A DNA stretch of 64,000 nucleotides from Sorghum bicolor (Eukaryota > Streptophyta > Magnoliopsida > Poales > Poaceae): positions 47,091,166 to 47,155,165 of the forward strand of contig NC_012873.2 of assembly GCF_000003195.3 (NCBI RefSeq), read 5' to 3'. Below the pieces are notes generated by a model. It was not told the origin of the DNA, searched no databases, and saw only the letters and a program-made list of their open reading frames with translations. Both the position numbers and the translations under genes were made by a program. Positions 22,301-32,774 of the stretch are shown piece by piece (within the stretch, counting starts at the first letter, position 1; every line of letters begins with the position of its first letter).

Positions 22301-22988
22301 TGTTGACACCATTTTTGGGCACGTGTCCAGGATGGCAGGATAGGGTGGCAGTACGATGCGGGTTGCTGATGAGGATGGTTGCCGATGAGGGAGAGGTTGG
22401 ATGTGACTAAGTCCACAGGTAGTAATATGGTGCCGATGGCTGAGTAAAAAGGGCTGCCGATGACTATGGCAAAGGGATTGCCGATGACGCGAAGGAGGAG
22501 TCCGGAAGCTGCCAGTTGTCGTCTGGAGGAGTTTCGGTTTGTCACGAAGGATAGTTTTATTATTCCTTAGTTATTTGCATCGTTTTGTATACGGATTCCG
22601 TGTAATTTGGAATTCGAATTCTAATCGTGTCTGGTCGTAGCTCTTTGAGCAGGGTATAAATATAAACCCTAGGACCTTGTAATCAAGATATCAAGAAATC
22701 AATCAAACACACGTTTTACTCATATTCCAGCATCTACTTTTTCGACGACTTCGTCATACTTTTTTCTTTTTATTACGAGTTCTTAGGAATTCGTCGACTT
22801 AAGCTCGGCATGTTCTCGAGTTCCGCGTGAGTACCTCTTAGCCATGACATCCGGGCGCATCGCTGTTGTCAGGACTAAAGTATTCGAGTTATCACCTTTG
22901 CCGATAGCAAGGTCAAATCGGCTGGCACGCCTTAACGTTTGAATCGGGTATTAGCCCTTTGTGTTTGCAGATCAGTTTTGCATCAACA
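22301..22988 (+). repeat. 3' LTR of gypsy element 1
   Basis: It is 688 bp long, like the 5' LTR, with three apparent substitutions. TATA box TATAAATA lies at 22655-22662. It is followed by the target duplication gaaag at 22989-22993. Confidence 0.93.
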
Positions 22989-22993
22989 GAAAG

Positions 22994-24103
22994 ATTGTGG
23001 TGTTGCCTTTCGGATGGAGCCTAACATCTTCAGAGCCATTGCAACCTATCTTAGAGATGAGCATTTGTTACGGGACACTAGGGGTATTAGAGTCGAGGAG
23101 CAGTTTGTGTTCTTCATGTATATGCTGTCTCACAATGCAAGCTATGAGGATATGCAGTATCAATTCAAACATAGTGGAGAAACCATCCATCGGCACATTA
23201 AGTCAATCTTCAACATAATCCAAAATCTTACTTGTAAGTTTGTGAAACCTATAGTGGCAACTGAAACTCATTGGAAAATCAGCACAGACCCTAGGTTCTT
23301 CCCTTACTTTAAGGTGAATCAATTATGACTCTCTACTTTGCCATATACACCTCTTTTCCTTACTTATATATATAGCTAACATACACACTTCACTCTTTCA
23401 GAATTGCCTCGGTGCCATTGATGGGACCCATATTCCTATTACCATCTCTCAAGACAAGCAAGCTCCATATAGGAATAGAAAGGGCACACTTAGCCAAAAT
23501 ATCATGTTGGCTTGTGATTTCGATTTGAACTTCACCTTCATCTCATCAGGTTGGGAAGGGTCTGCAACTGATGCAAGGGTCCTTAGGTCTGCTTTGCTTC
23601 ATGGTTTTCGTGTACCTGAGGGCAAATTTTTCCTCGTCGATGGTGGCTATGCTAACACTCCATCATTCATTGCTCCTTATCGTGGTGTAAGGTACCACTT
23701 GAAGGAGTTTGGGCGTGGTCACCAACAACCAAGAAATTACAAGGAACTGTTTAATCATCGTCATGCTGTTTTGAGGAATCATATAGAGAGAGCAATTGGA
23801 ATTCTAAAGAAGCGTTTTCCTATTTTAAAAGTAGGAACCTTACATCCTATCAAGAACCAAGTGAAGATACCAGCTGCTGCTGTGGTGTTCCATAATCTTA
23901 TCCGTATGCACAATGGAGATAAAGGGTGGTTGACGAACCAGCCGGATAACATCCTTCCTAGTAGTTTTATCGATGTCCCTGAAGGGGACAATACATACAA
24001 TAATGATGTGCCATCATTTAGTAGCCAAATAGAAAATGGAAATTCCCAAAGAGATGCAATTGCATTGAGTATGTGGGCAGATTATACCCACAACCACTCA
24101 TGA
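22994..24103 (+). pseudogene. PIF/Harbinger DDE transposase, main part
   Basis: The frame resumes after the gypsy insertion (DCGVAFRMEPNIF). It contains the conserved VEEQ...FMYMLSHNAS and HSGETIHRHI blocks. An 87-bp intron (23314-23400, GT...CAG) separates it from the catalytic exon 23402-24103. That exon shows GAIDGTHI (first D), VDGGYAN (second D) and ERAIGILKKRF (E), the DDE_Tnp_4/HARBI1-type triad, and ends with TGA at 24103. The transposase cuts the terminal repeats and moves the element, and usually needs the Myb-like partner encoded just downstream. The catalytic part is open; the gene is broken only upstream, by the frameshift near 13255 and the retrotransposon. Confidence 0.88.
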
Positions 24104-24299
24104 TGCGTATGTAATTTTATTTCAGCCCTATGTAAGAGTTTCTCATGTGTAATAATGGATGCCTGTTTCATTCATTTGTATGGATGATTATGTAATGGTT
24201 TATTTGTCCACCTATTTAATTTTCATCTTGTCTGTAAGCTGTTGTTGTTGTGATGCCATCTGCTTGTGTAATGGTCTATATACTCTCACTCAACTAAAG

Positions 24300-25556
24300 C
24301 AGGAATCAAAGCTATGCTTGGAAGGGGCTCTCCTAAGTTGCATCTAATGCAAGCTGCATCTTTAAAGAAGAAGAGACCATCACCTAAAGCAAGTGGAAAA
24401 GGTAATTAGCCATATAGTTTAGTTGAGATTGTTGCACTGTCTTGCATGCACCTTTTGTAATATCTTCATGTAAAGTGATGACCTTGTACATGTGCAGTGG
24501 ACCGCTCAAGAGCGCATTGGAATTTAGGACTTGAAAAAGCATTGGTTGAGTTGCTCCATGACTACAACAATGATTGCTATAGGGGGCAAAATATGGTCTA
24601 CAGATGCATGGAATAGAATAGTGAAATCTTTCCATCAGAAATTCAAGCATGTCTCATTTTCCAGGCAACAGATTCAGGACAAGGAGAAGGAACTTAAGAG
24701 GGAATATCGGATGCTCAAAGAAGCGAGGCAGCAAAGTGGGGCATCATGGGATGATAAGCTGTGCATGATTGTGGCTGATGCACCTGTCTGGGCAAACATC
24801 ATCACAGTAATTTCTAAAAATACTTTTCTGTTACCTCCGAATTATGTTACTGCTGCTGTTATTTTGCCACTTATATCTCTAAAATATGTTGAATTTCAAT
24901 TTTAACAGTCACATCTAAAGGCTGCCAAGTTCCAGTCCAAGCCTTTTCCTCTGTTTGAGAGATTAGGAGAGTTATATGATGGCCACACAGCTGAGGGATC
25001 ATTGAACATGACATCTCTTGCTGACCCAACACCATCTGAGCCAAGTATCACACAAATGAGTGGTGGTGACGGATTAGAAGCTGAAGAATTTGAATCCCCA
25101 CTGGTGCCTCTTCATGATGAGGATGAGGATGATGTGATGATATTACACCAGCCCAGTAGTCCTACTGCAACAAGAAAAGCAAATGTTCCTGCTGTCCCTA
25201 ATGGAGGAAATAAGGTTCAGAAAAGGCAGAAGTAAGCTGCTATCTCTCATGGAGGAAATAAGGTTCCGAAAAGGTAGAAGGAAGCTGAAGTAGCTCACAT
25301 GATGGAGAAGTATCTGGAAGTAAAAACTAAGCATGTTGAAGGTGAGGTTGCAGAGAAATCAAGGGCAGGATCAGGAGCGGATGAGTACTCCATCAAGCAT
25401 TGCATTAGTGTCATCAGCACCATGGTAGAACTCACCGGCGAAGAAAAGGCTAAAGCTTTTGATGTTTTCAAAGATGCTCAGAACCGGGAAATCTTCATGA
25501 ATGCAGATTCACCAACACGTCTGATTTGGATAAGGAAGAAATGGTTAGTTTTTTAG
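24300..25556 (+). pseudogene. PIF/Harbinger Myb/SANT-like accessory protein (frameshifted)
   Basis: A basic lead-in (KKKRPSPKASGK) ends at a donor near 24402, and an acceptor (catgtgcag) near 24498 opens the Myb-like exon. The frame (HWNLGLEKALVELLHDYNND) is lost near 24595 through about two missing bases. It resumes as WSTDAWNRIVKSFHQKF and the SGASWDD motif of the Myb/SANT-like (Myb_DNA-bind_3) family. A 102-bp intron lies at 24807-24908. The acidic middle ends at a stop near 25235, and a C-terminal remnant (YSIKHCISVISTM, then a KAKAFDVF block) continues to 25556. This protein helps the transposase bind its termini and enter the nucleus in PIF/Ping systems. A roughly 48-bp tandem duplication (about 25202 and 25251) adds to the decay. 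Confidence 0.75.
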
Positions 25557-25855
25557 TTGTCTTTGAGTTTGCTGACATCTTTTAATTACTTTCAAGAACT
25601 CACTAGAAAACTTTTGCTTTGAACCAGTATGCAGACATGAGGGAAACAATACTGAGTTTTGAGTGAGAGGTTAGTCTTTGTTTTTATCCAGTAAGAGCTT
25701 AGACAGTTAAGACATTATTTTTATGAATTATTGTGAGATGTTTAACCACTGAATTTCTAAGCTATCCAAATCCAAATAGTTCATATATTGTTGATAGCAG
25801 TAGGTTGAGATGTCTCCTATCTTGCAAGCTGTTGCACTAAATATATTATTGATAG

Positions 25856-26580
25856 TGTAACGTCCCGCCTCCAAGAGACCGGGTCCACTTACATCTGGCA
25901 GCTTCTCTAAGACATAGTCAGTCCCCACAGACCAACACTAGTCTTTTCTGCACACTTTGTCCTCACTCGTGCGCACCCGGGAAGTACTTCCCGGTCGATC
26001 ACCCATCCCTAAATTTCTCCAGGCCAAGAGTTCTTCGGAGATGGGCTTCCGGAAAAGAAGTTACAACTTATTGGTATGAGTCTCCTATTAATCCTATTAA
26101 GCCCTGGGCCGGGTGTTACATCCTCACCCCCTTAAGAGATCGACGTCCTCGTCGATCAACCTCAAGCCAGGAACGTCCCCTCTTGGCCACGTCCGTGCAT
26201 CCAGTGCTAGCGCATATGCCATGCTGTGTGACCACTCCGGATCCACACCAGCCATGCACACCATGCCTGCGCAACTGCGACACACGCGCCCGTGAAACCA
26301 CGAGGGTCGGCTCTGATACCATTCTGTAACGTCCCGCCTCCACGAGGCCGGGCCCACTTACATCTGGCAGCTTTTCTAAGACATAGTCTTTTCTGCACAC
26401 TTTGTCCTCACTCGTGCGCACCCGGGAAGTACTTCCCGGTGGGTCACCCATCCCTAAATTTCTCCAGGCCAAGCACGCTTAACTTTAGAGTTCTTCAGAA
26501 ATGGGCTTCCGGAAAAGAAGTTACAACTTATTGGTATGAGTCTCCTATTAATCCTATTAAGCCCTGGGCCGGGTGTTACA
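25856..26580 (-). mobile_element. Cassandra-type TRIM with 5S rRNA-like LTRs
   Basis: The 725-bp element in minus orientation has LTRs that start TGTAACACCC and end ACGTTACA on the minus strand (26325-26580 and 25856-26120). The 204-bp internal part is non-coding. The primer-binding site TGGTATCAGAGCC (complement at 26309-26321) matches initiator tRNA-Met, and a purine tract (cttaagggggtgagga on the minus strand) abuts the other LTR. The LTR carries a stretch closely like plant 5S rRNA (AGTTAAGCGTGCTTGG, GGGATGGGTGACC, GGGAAGT), the hallmark of Cassandra. It encodes no protein and depends on enzymes from other elements. The two LTRs differ by a 24-bp and a 15-bp indel. Confidence 0.88.
26418..26510 (-). 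promoter_or_regulatory. 5S rRNA-like internal promoter region in the right Cassandra LTR
   Basis: On the minus strand this shows an A-box-like AGTTAAGCGTGCTTGG and a C-box-like GGGATGGGTGACC in the order and spacing of 5S rRNA genes. The intermediate region is degenerate. In the other LTR (25856-26120) the 15 bases carrying the A box are missing. It is a retrotransposon-borne copy, not a ribosomal gene array. Confidence 0.75.
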
Positions 26581-26588
26581 TCAATAAC

Positions 26589-29500
26589 TGAAACGACCTG
26601 ATTTTCCACGAAGGGAAAATCCACATAGTCGAAGTGTAAAATGACCATTTAAATCAAATTACCCAATTCCAGTTGATAATCATCATCCATACATCGTACA
26701 AAGCATTAAGAATAGAGAGTATTACATTATTACATTGCCACATGGCGGAAACAAAATCTAAGTTATCAACCGGAACAGCTCGATAAGTGCGGAAGGTAGA
26801 ATCTCCATCGACTTGAGCGAAGGCACGAATCCCCTAGTCGCTATATCCCTCTGAATCGTAAGAACCTGTATGCCAAAGTATCAGTACGATTTGTACTGGC
26901 CACTCCCACCCTATGCGCTTGCTTTGTGGAATTGGATGCAATAAAGGTAAATTGAAAAAGGCCTAAATGGGGCTCTAGTTTTCCTATGCAATAGTAATCA
27001 AGTTTTAATATAGTAATAGTCAAGTTTTAACACAACTCAATCCCATACACCATCCATCACCCTCCATTCCATACCATCCCAAACCATCCCATATCCATCT
27101 CCATCACCAACACCAACATAATCCACACTCAGGTCGACATGCCGACTCCCACTCGGCGTGTCTCAGCGGCCCGCAGCCCTCAACCTATGGCTCGCGGCCG
27201 GAAGTATCTCTCGGGGAAGATAGAACACTCCTCTCTCTAGTCTAGTGAAAGCAGAACACAGGAAAGGTCCATAGCCGAAAGGGCGGCATATGTATCGATC
27301 GATCAACCATACACTCTGCAGAGGTTTTACTAATCCACCAGATCCTCCTTCATCGCTGGCCGTCACCAACTAGGCTGATTCCGGGCGCCTGTCGGCCTAG
27401 GACAATGCCACTCTACCTCTCAACCCTGGAACACCCCGCCTGGAGTGGCTGAAACTGTGAAGTCATGTCCCCTGTCCCGAATAGGGAGCCATGATCGTCT
27501 CGGGAGGGTGTGAGACCAACCTGCCCGTACCTCCCTAACACATCCTCGCCTAGTAGTAGTGGCATCACCCTACCCGGTGGTTCGGCCGTCTCCCCCCATG
27601 GGAAGCGAGTGGAAAGTAAGGATTCCTATGATCCGGTTACTAGCACTGTCAGTCCTTAAGTTTGACCAAGCTGGAATATCTTCATCAGGGTTTCCATTTA
27701 ACGTGCCACCACAGCACCTCCACCCGAAGCTCCTTCCGCCGGAGACTTATACCGGGTTCACCTCACACATATCTCCACCGCATAATTACCCGCCACAGGT
27801 ATATCCAACAGGAATGTCCAGTTCATTCCACGGCATGACTCGCCCCACTGGCTCGTCGTAGATCTTAGCCTGGTCGACTCAACCCTCACCCTTCACACAC
27901 CCAAGACACACGCCAAGACCACCACACATCCTCACCATAAGCCCCAGATCCAACACAATCACTCGGCTCGACTTCCCAAGCCAAACCATCCCCTTAGGTT
28001 CACCATCGGCGTCACATCATCGATATAAGCCGAAGAATATAAATATAGTAGAAATATAATAAAAGCGCGTGTCTAATCTATCAGCGGGTGAGCAGGGTGA
28101 TAGGTAAAACAAGGTAGGGTACAAGAATAGTAAATCTACTATGCAACCCTATAGCAGCAGTTATATCAACAGAAATATAAAGCACTAGCAATTCTAATAT
28201 TTGCAATGCGTAATGGGATCTACGAAGGTGGGTGGGACGTGGCACCTTCGAAGTAGTCGTCGCCTAACTCCTCCCGATACTCACGGTCCTCGTCAGTCCG
28301 ATCCTCCTCCGACTCTGCACGTGGATTATTGGTCGCGGAAGCGACCCCTATAGATGAGCACAAAGAACGAATAACAGCGAAAAGATCCAAATGCACACAA
28401 GAAGTTTATCATCAGTAGAAAATTTATTTTATATAAATTTTGATGTTTGTGTAACATTCGGAGTTCGTATGATCGAGATATGAATTTTCTACGATATTTG
28501 GCATTTGTCTAATGTATTAAATAAAACCTTAAAATTAATTAATGAAAAGCTGGTGGACTATAGCTCTATTGTGTAGATCCTGTCGAGACGAACCCGACGC
28601 AAGTTGAATCGCCTGAATCAGAGTTAAATCGAGAAAGTTATGCATCCTCAAAGTTTATTCCAATTTATTAAAAGAAAACCATTTTCTTTCTCTCCTGACG
28701 TGCGTGGGCCAAAACTAGGCAAAGCCCGCTTGGCTGCTCTCCTCTCGGGCCAGCGCTGCGGGCGACCTCGTGGGCCGAAAGGGGGGTCAAGGCTCATGCG
28801 GCTTCTCCCCTCGTCCCAGCGAGGCAGGAGCGACGGCGGCGTTCGTGGCGTGCACGGGAGCAGAGGTCGCGGCTGTGCGCGGCGCGACGGCGGCGGTGTT
28901 CGGCGCGCGCGCGGCGTGCGGCGAGTGCAGCATGGCGCAGCTGTGCGCGGCGCGACGGCGGCGGTGTGGATCAGGGGGTGAAACGCGGCGGCTTACCAGC
29001 GGTGCACGGCGCTGCGTCGAGGTCCGGAGCGGGGCGCGGGGACGACGGCAGCAGGGAACGACGGCGTCGGTGTTGTGGCGAGGTGGCGCGGCGCGTCGAC
29101 GGGGATCGCGGCGACGGTGCGGCGTTCGGCGGCGCGCTCGGCGCGGCAGCGGCGGTCGGCGCGGAGGCGGAGTGGCGTGGTGCGCGTGGTGGAGCGGACG
29201 GCGATGCGGCCTCGGTGGGGGCTCTTTATGGAGCTTGAGGATGCTCTCCCGTGGATGAGCTTGGTCCTCGCATGGCGTGGGCGCGAGCGGTGGAGCTCGG
29301 TCCTGCATGCGTGGGCGCGAGCGGTGGAGCTCGGTCTTGCATGCGTGGGCGCGAGCGGTGGAGCTCGGTCCTGCATGTGTTGCGGGCGCGGTGGACGCAG
29401 GGTGTGGTCGCGAGCGGTGGAGCTTGTTCCTGCATGCGTGGGCGCGAGCGGTGGAGCTCGGTCTTGCGTGCGTGGGCGCGAGCGGTGGAGCTCGGTCTTG

Positions 29501-30054
29501 CATGTGTCGCGAGCTCGGTCTTGCGTGCGTGGGCGTGAGCGGTGGAGCTTTCTTCCCCTTTTTCTATTTTATTTTCTCTTCCTTCTTTTACCTAATTAAG
29601 TTTAGGTATGTAATTAGGAATCATTTCAGATTTAATATTTATTTGTTAGTTGTCAATTATTCATTTATTATTACTCTTTCATTATTATTCCTATTTGCCC
29701 TTCCTAATCTATATCCCTTTTTACTTAATCAAACCTTAGGTAGGTTTAATAATTTTAGTGTTAATTATGATTACTATTAAGCCATGTATCATTATATTAA
29801 ACAATTAGTTGTTTAAGCAATTTAATAATAATTGAACAACAATACAAAGTCCAAATAAAAATCCAAATCACCAATATGACATATAATGCAATAAGTAAAT
29901 ATGCATGCAATGACAAACCTAGGGTGAACAATATAACAAAAATAAATGCAATGTGGTGAGGCTTGCTACATGTCACTCATCAAACATGGGGCATTTTTAG
30001 AAAAAAATTTTGTAGCTGGGATTTTTGTGTCAGGTAATTTCTAGGGTTATTACA
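26589..30054 (-). mobile_element. Solo LTR, minus orientation, about 3.47 kb
   Basis: On the minus strand it begins TGTAATAACCCTAG (at 30054) and ends GGTCGTTTCA (at 26589). Size and ends resemble the solo LTR at 5654-10872. It contains no gag or pol. Its right flank is gatag (30055-30059). The same five bases occur not at its own left end but at 25851-25855, beyond the Cassandra element, with 8 bp (tcaataac) between Cassandra and this LTR. The GC-rich middle (28640-29560) holds a minisatellite and produces long meaningless frames on both strands. Confidence 0.7.
29275..29555. repeat. 34-bp minisatellite inside the solo LTR
   Basis: About eight tandem units of a 34-bp repeat contain gcgagcggtggagctcggt. 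Some are perfect, some truncated, and one is interrupted near 29378-29400. Variable copy number is expected. Several overlapping frames on both strands are translations of this repeat. Confidence 0.9.
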
Positions 30055-30059
30055 GATAG

Positions 30060-31405
30060 TTCCCATGTCCTTGATCTGTTTTGTAGTAGTTCAAAGTTTA
30101 GACCAATTCTTGTAGAGTTTCAGGGCAAGATTGCCCCGGCCATTGCATTTGTTTTGTAGTAGTTCATCTCAGTGGCAGTAGATGATTACTATTTCACCTA
30201 CTAGCTAATTTCAGTCTCTAATGAAATTGATGAGATCTGTCTAAGCATTCAGCCAGATGGTTTCCCAAAGTTTATATTTTGTACTAATATATTATAGGTT
30301 TCTAGGTGTTGTGCCAATTCGACCAAGATCACTTGAAATGTTAGGCTTGAATCTATAAAATGCATCAGTACTTGAAATGTTCTGGCTCAGATTACATATT
30401 TTTGTGCAATCTATTTCGGAGCACTCATTTAGCATTACTGCTGGTACATCATGACTAGCTACTGCACAAAAATTTCTAGAATTATTTAAGGATCTGTTTG
30501 CATGTACTAGTCTACTGTTACTTGAATTTTCTGTCTTTTTTGTATCAAGTACTAACTCTTGGCTGATATCTCTTCTCTGTTTGCTCTCATGGCTTAGGCT
30601 CTTAGCAACTAATCTATTTTTGGACCCTTCTTTAATATAGAACATTAGTGCATATTTGATTTTTTTATGATGATAAAATGGCTTAGTAGTTGACATTGAC
30701 ATATATCCATTGGCAGTTCCTCACACATATGTTCACTGTGACTTTACAGGTCTGAGGAGGTGGAGTTATGAAAGACACCCTGCAACATTTACCCATGAAA
30801 AAAATAGTTGAATGTTCAATCTTGTAGTTTTTAGTTTTAAATTTCTAGAATATTTGATAATGATATTGGAGAGAGATAATGATATGCATATAGTCTAGCA
30901 CGTTAAAACTATTATTTTATATCCAGATAAAAGAACATGTGCGCTGCATGTATCCGACATGGACCGGCATGATAAGTTGTTCTATATCTAGATGTTTCTT
31001 GTTGGATTGGATTAAATGGAGCTTATCCAACACATTTCAGATTAGTAATTTGTTTTTTTTTCTGAATTTTCTGATGATTTTTTTGTTGTTTTGAGAATTT
31101 TTTTCATCTTTCAGTTTTTCTAATATTTTTTGTGATTTTAGAGATGAATTTTAGAATCATAGTTAGCGCTCTTAGTTTTCATGTCTTCAAATTTGTTTGC
31201 TTCAGCTTGTTATTGCTCTAAAAAGACATCAGGCCTAGTTTTTTCTAGCCAACAGATGAAAACCCTATCAATCCACTGTCTTCATCCAAATAGTCAATTA
31301 ACCATTGGGGGTTCAAACCTCCGCATACACTGGATCGGGTGGCGCCCTTGGATCAATCCCACCCACTTGGGGGTGAGGTCTACCTTGGGTCGGCTCCACC
31401 AGTTG
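30060..31405 (+). other. PIF element 3' non-coding tail
   Basis: This AT-rich sequence lies between the composite insertion and the right terminal repeat. I see no gene. It continues the transposon sequence interrupted at 25855. Confidence 0.55.
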
Positions 31406-31417
31406 CCAAACGAAGCC
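31406..31417 (-). repeat. PIF/Harbinger right terminal inverted repeat
   Basis: This is the exact 12-bp reverse complement of 11320-11331, followed by the target-site triplet tta. Confidence 0.7.
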
Positions 31418-31420
31418 TTA

Positions 31421-31833
31421 GGGGGTAAATAATGGCTAATGGAGGTGAGGGTTGTATGTTGTAGAAGGTGCAAGCATGATGCTAGCAACCAACACTATTA
31501 TAGATTGACTCTTCACTATCGAAATTTCACTACCATAGTTATTAAAATGTCAGTGTGATACTTCCACCGTTAATTGTACCAATATGGCATCCTCCTAAGG
31601 AAAACCATCCATGTGCAATGGTAGTGTGGTTGAATTCCACCATTATTTTGAACACTGAGCCAACTAGGATAGGCATTATTGTTGTCAGCCCAACACGACC
31701 GTCTAGTGAACGGGCCATAAATATAGAAGATGAGTTATTTCTCAACTACCCACAACACAAAAAGAAGAGAAGCCCTCCACCCCACCTCCCCTAGTGTCAA
31801 GTTCCCTTGTTGGCATGACAAGCTACACGAAGA
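31421..31833. other. Unassigned stretch right of the PIF element
   Basis: I see no recognisable gene; short frames only. Confidence 0.4.
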
Positions 31834-32410
31834 CATGCCAGGACCGAGACAGAGGGACCTGGAGTGCATCAAGATCCTTCTTCATGGATTGTATGCAGAA
31901 ACTTTAGCAAGTGCCTATTTTTTGTGTGCTAAATCTGATCTGCTAGGGGTTGCCTTTGGAGATGAACTTGTCCCTTTATCTGGCTATGTTGATCGTTGTG
32001 CACACAGAAACTGCCAAGGGCAATACCCTAGGCCATTGGAGGTGGTTCATAACTTGAGCTATTTTTGGATGACGAGCAGTGCCTAGCCCTATGGGAGGTG
32101 GAGGTGTTCCCCGATGACCGTCAATTGTACCTCCACAGGGGATGGAAGCACTTCGCTTGTGTCCTTGACCTCAGATATGGGTTCTCTCTTGTATTGCGGT
32201 ATGACTACCAATCACAGATTAACGTCAAGGTCTTTGACCATACCACTTGTCACAAGAAATACCCACATAAGTTCGAGGCTGGTGGTAGTCAACTCTCCTA
32301 GCACATCATAGAGCCGAGGAGTTTTGTAGGGATCCTAAAGAAGTACCACTTTAGGGTGAAGTATCTGGTGACCAATCGCGCGAGACGCAGAATGTACTGA
32401 TGTCACAAGT
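31834..32410 (+). pseudogene. B3 DNA-binding-domain fragment
   Basis: The frame 32065-32301 reads WEVEVFPDDRQ, then a GWKHFACVLDL block, a LVLRYDYQSQ strand and VKVFDHTTC...KYPH. This order matches plant B3 domains (G-W-x-x-F-A, then F/V-x-V-x-I/V-F-D). B3 domains bind DNA in plant transcription factors of the REM/VRN1, ARF and related groups. A preceding frame (31834-32086, MPGPRQRDLECIK) may be part of the same gene, but the two are in different frames and both end in stops. No full reading frame, introns or second domain can be assembled, so this is a decayed fragment of a host gene or of a capture by a transposon. Confidence 0.55.
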
Positions 32411-32774
32411 TATCATGTTATCTTTCTCATCAATCTTTTTTGTGTGAGGCAAAGATGTGCTAGTGGACTTCGAGGTAGCACACAGCTACTAGGACTAGGA
32501 TGTCATCAAGTTGTAGATGGTAGGGGATTCCTAGTTCATGTCCTTGTAGAGGACCCCCATGAACAACAAAATACGCACCTCATTCATGAATAGGTGGTAC
32601 GAGTTCATTCAAGCCAACCACATCAACATCGACGCCACCTTCCACATGGCCAGTGCATTGTTCCTCTCTGCATTGCACACCTTTGTTAATGGTACATAAC
32701 TCTCATTTTAAACCATCAACTAAACATAAGAATGGACTTAAAAGCAATTGTCACATAGATATAGGGGTATATTA
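32411..32774. other. Unassigned stretch
   Basis: A short possible coding relic (NRWYEFIQANHINIDATF) is seen near 32590-32690. Nothing else is recognised. Confidence 0.3.

Larger units (their letters stand above)
13287..22988 (+). mobile_element. Full-length Tat-type gypsy LTR retrotransposon (element 1)
   Basis: The 9,702-bp element has two 688-bp LTRs, a gaaag target duplication, a primer-binding site, gag, protease, reverse transcriptase/RNase H, a second RNase H, integrase, an antisense gene and a polypurine tract. The extra RNase H domain after the reverse transcriptase and the antisense ORF before the 3' LTR are features of the Tat lineage of Ty3/gypsy. It sits inside a PIF transposase gene. 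The LTRs differ at three bases by eye (about 0.4%), all G/A. At an assumed grass rate of 1.3e-8 per site per year this would be roughly 0.2 million years. Despite its youth, gag and pol carry nonsense codons. Confidence 0.92.
11320..31417 (+). mobile_element. PIF/Harbinger DNA transposon, expanded by two insertions
   Basis: Terminal inverted repeats are GGCTTCGTTTGG at 11320-11331 and its exact reverse complement at 31406-31417. The 3-bp flanks are tga (11317-11319) and tta (31418-31420); PIF/Harbinger targets are TWA, so one base has changed. Removing the gypsy element plus one 5-bp duplication (9,707 bp) and the block at 25856-30059 (4,204 bp) leaves about 6.2 kb, a normal size for an autonomous element. 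Inside, on the plus strand, are a DDE transposase gene and a Myb/SANT-like gene, the usual PIF pair. Both are broken, so the copy is not autonomous now. Confidence 0.75.

Noticed and set aside
26418..26510. A genuine 5S rRNA gene
   Set aside because: The similarity covers only part of 5S and lies inside a TG...CA LTR with a primer-binding site and partner LTR, so it is a Cassandra LTR.
29275..29555. CRISPR-like array of short repeats
   Set aside because: Units are directly adjacent without unique spacers, and this is plant DNA. It is a minisatellite.
28640..29599. Several overlapping 90-240 codon frames on both strands
   Set aside because: They translate a GC-rich LTR leader and a 34-bp minisatellite in different phases.
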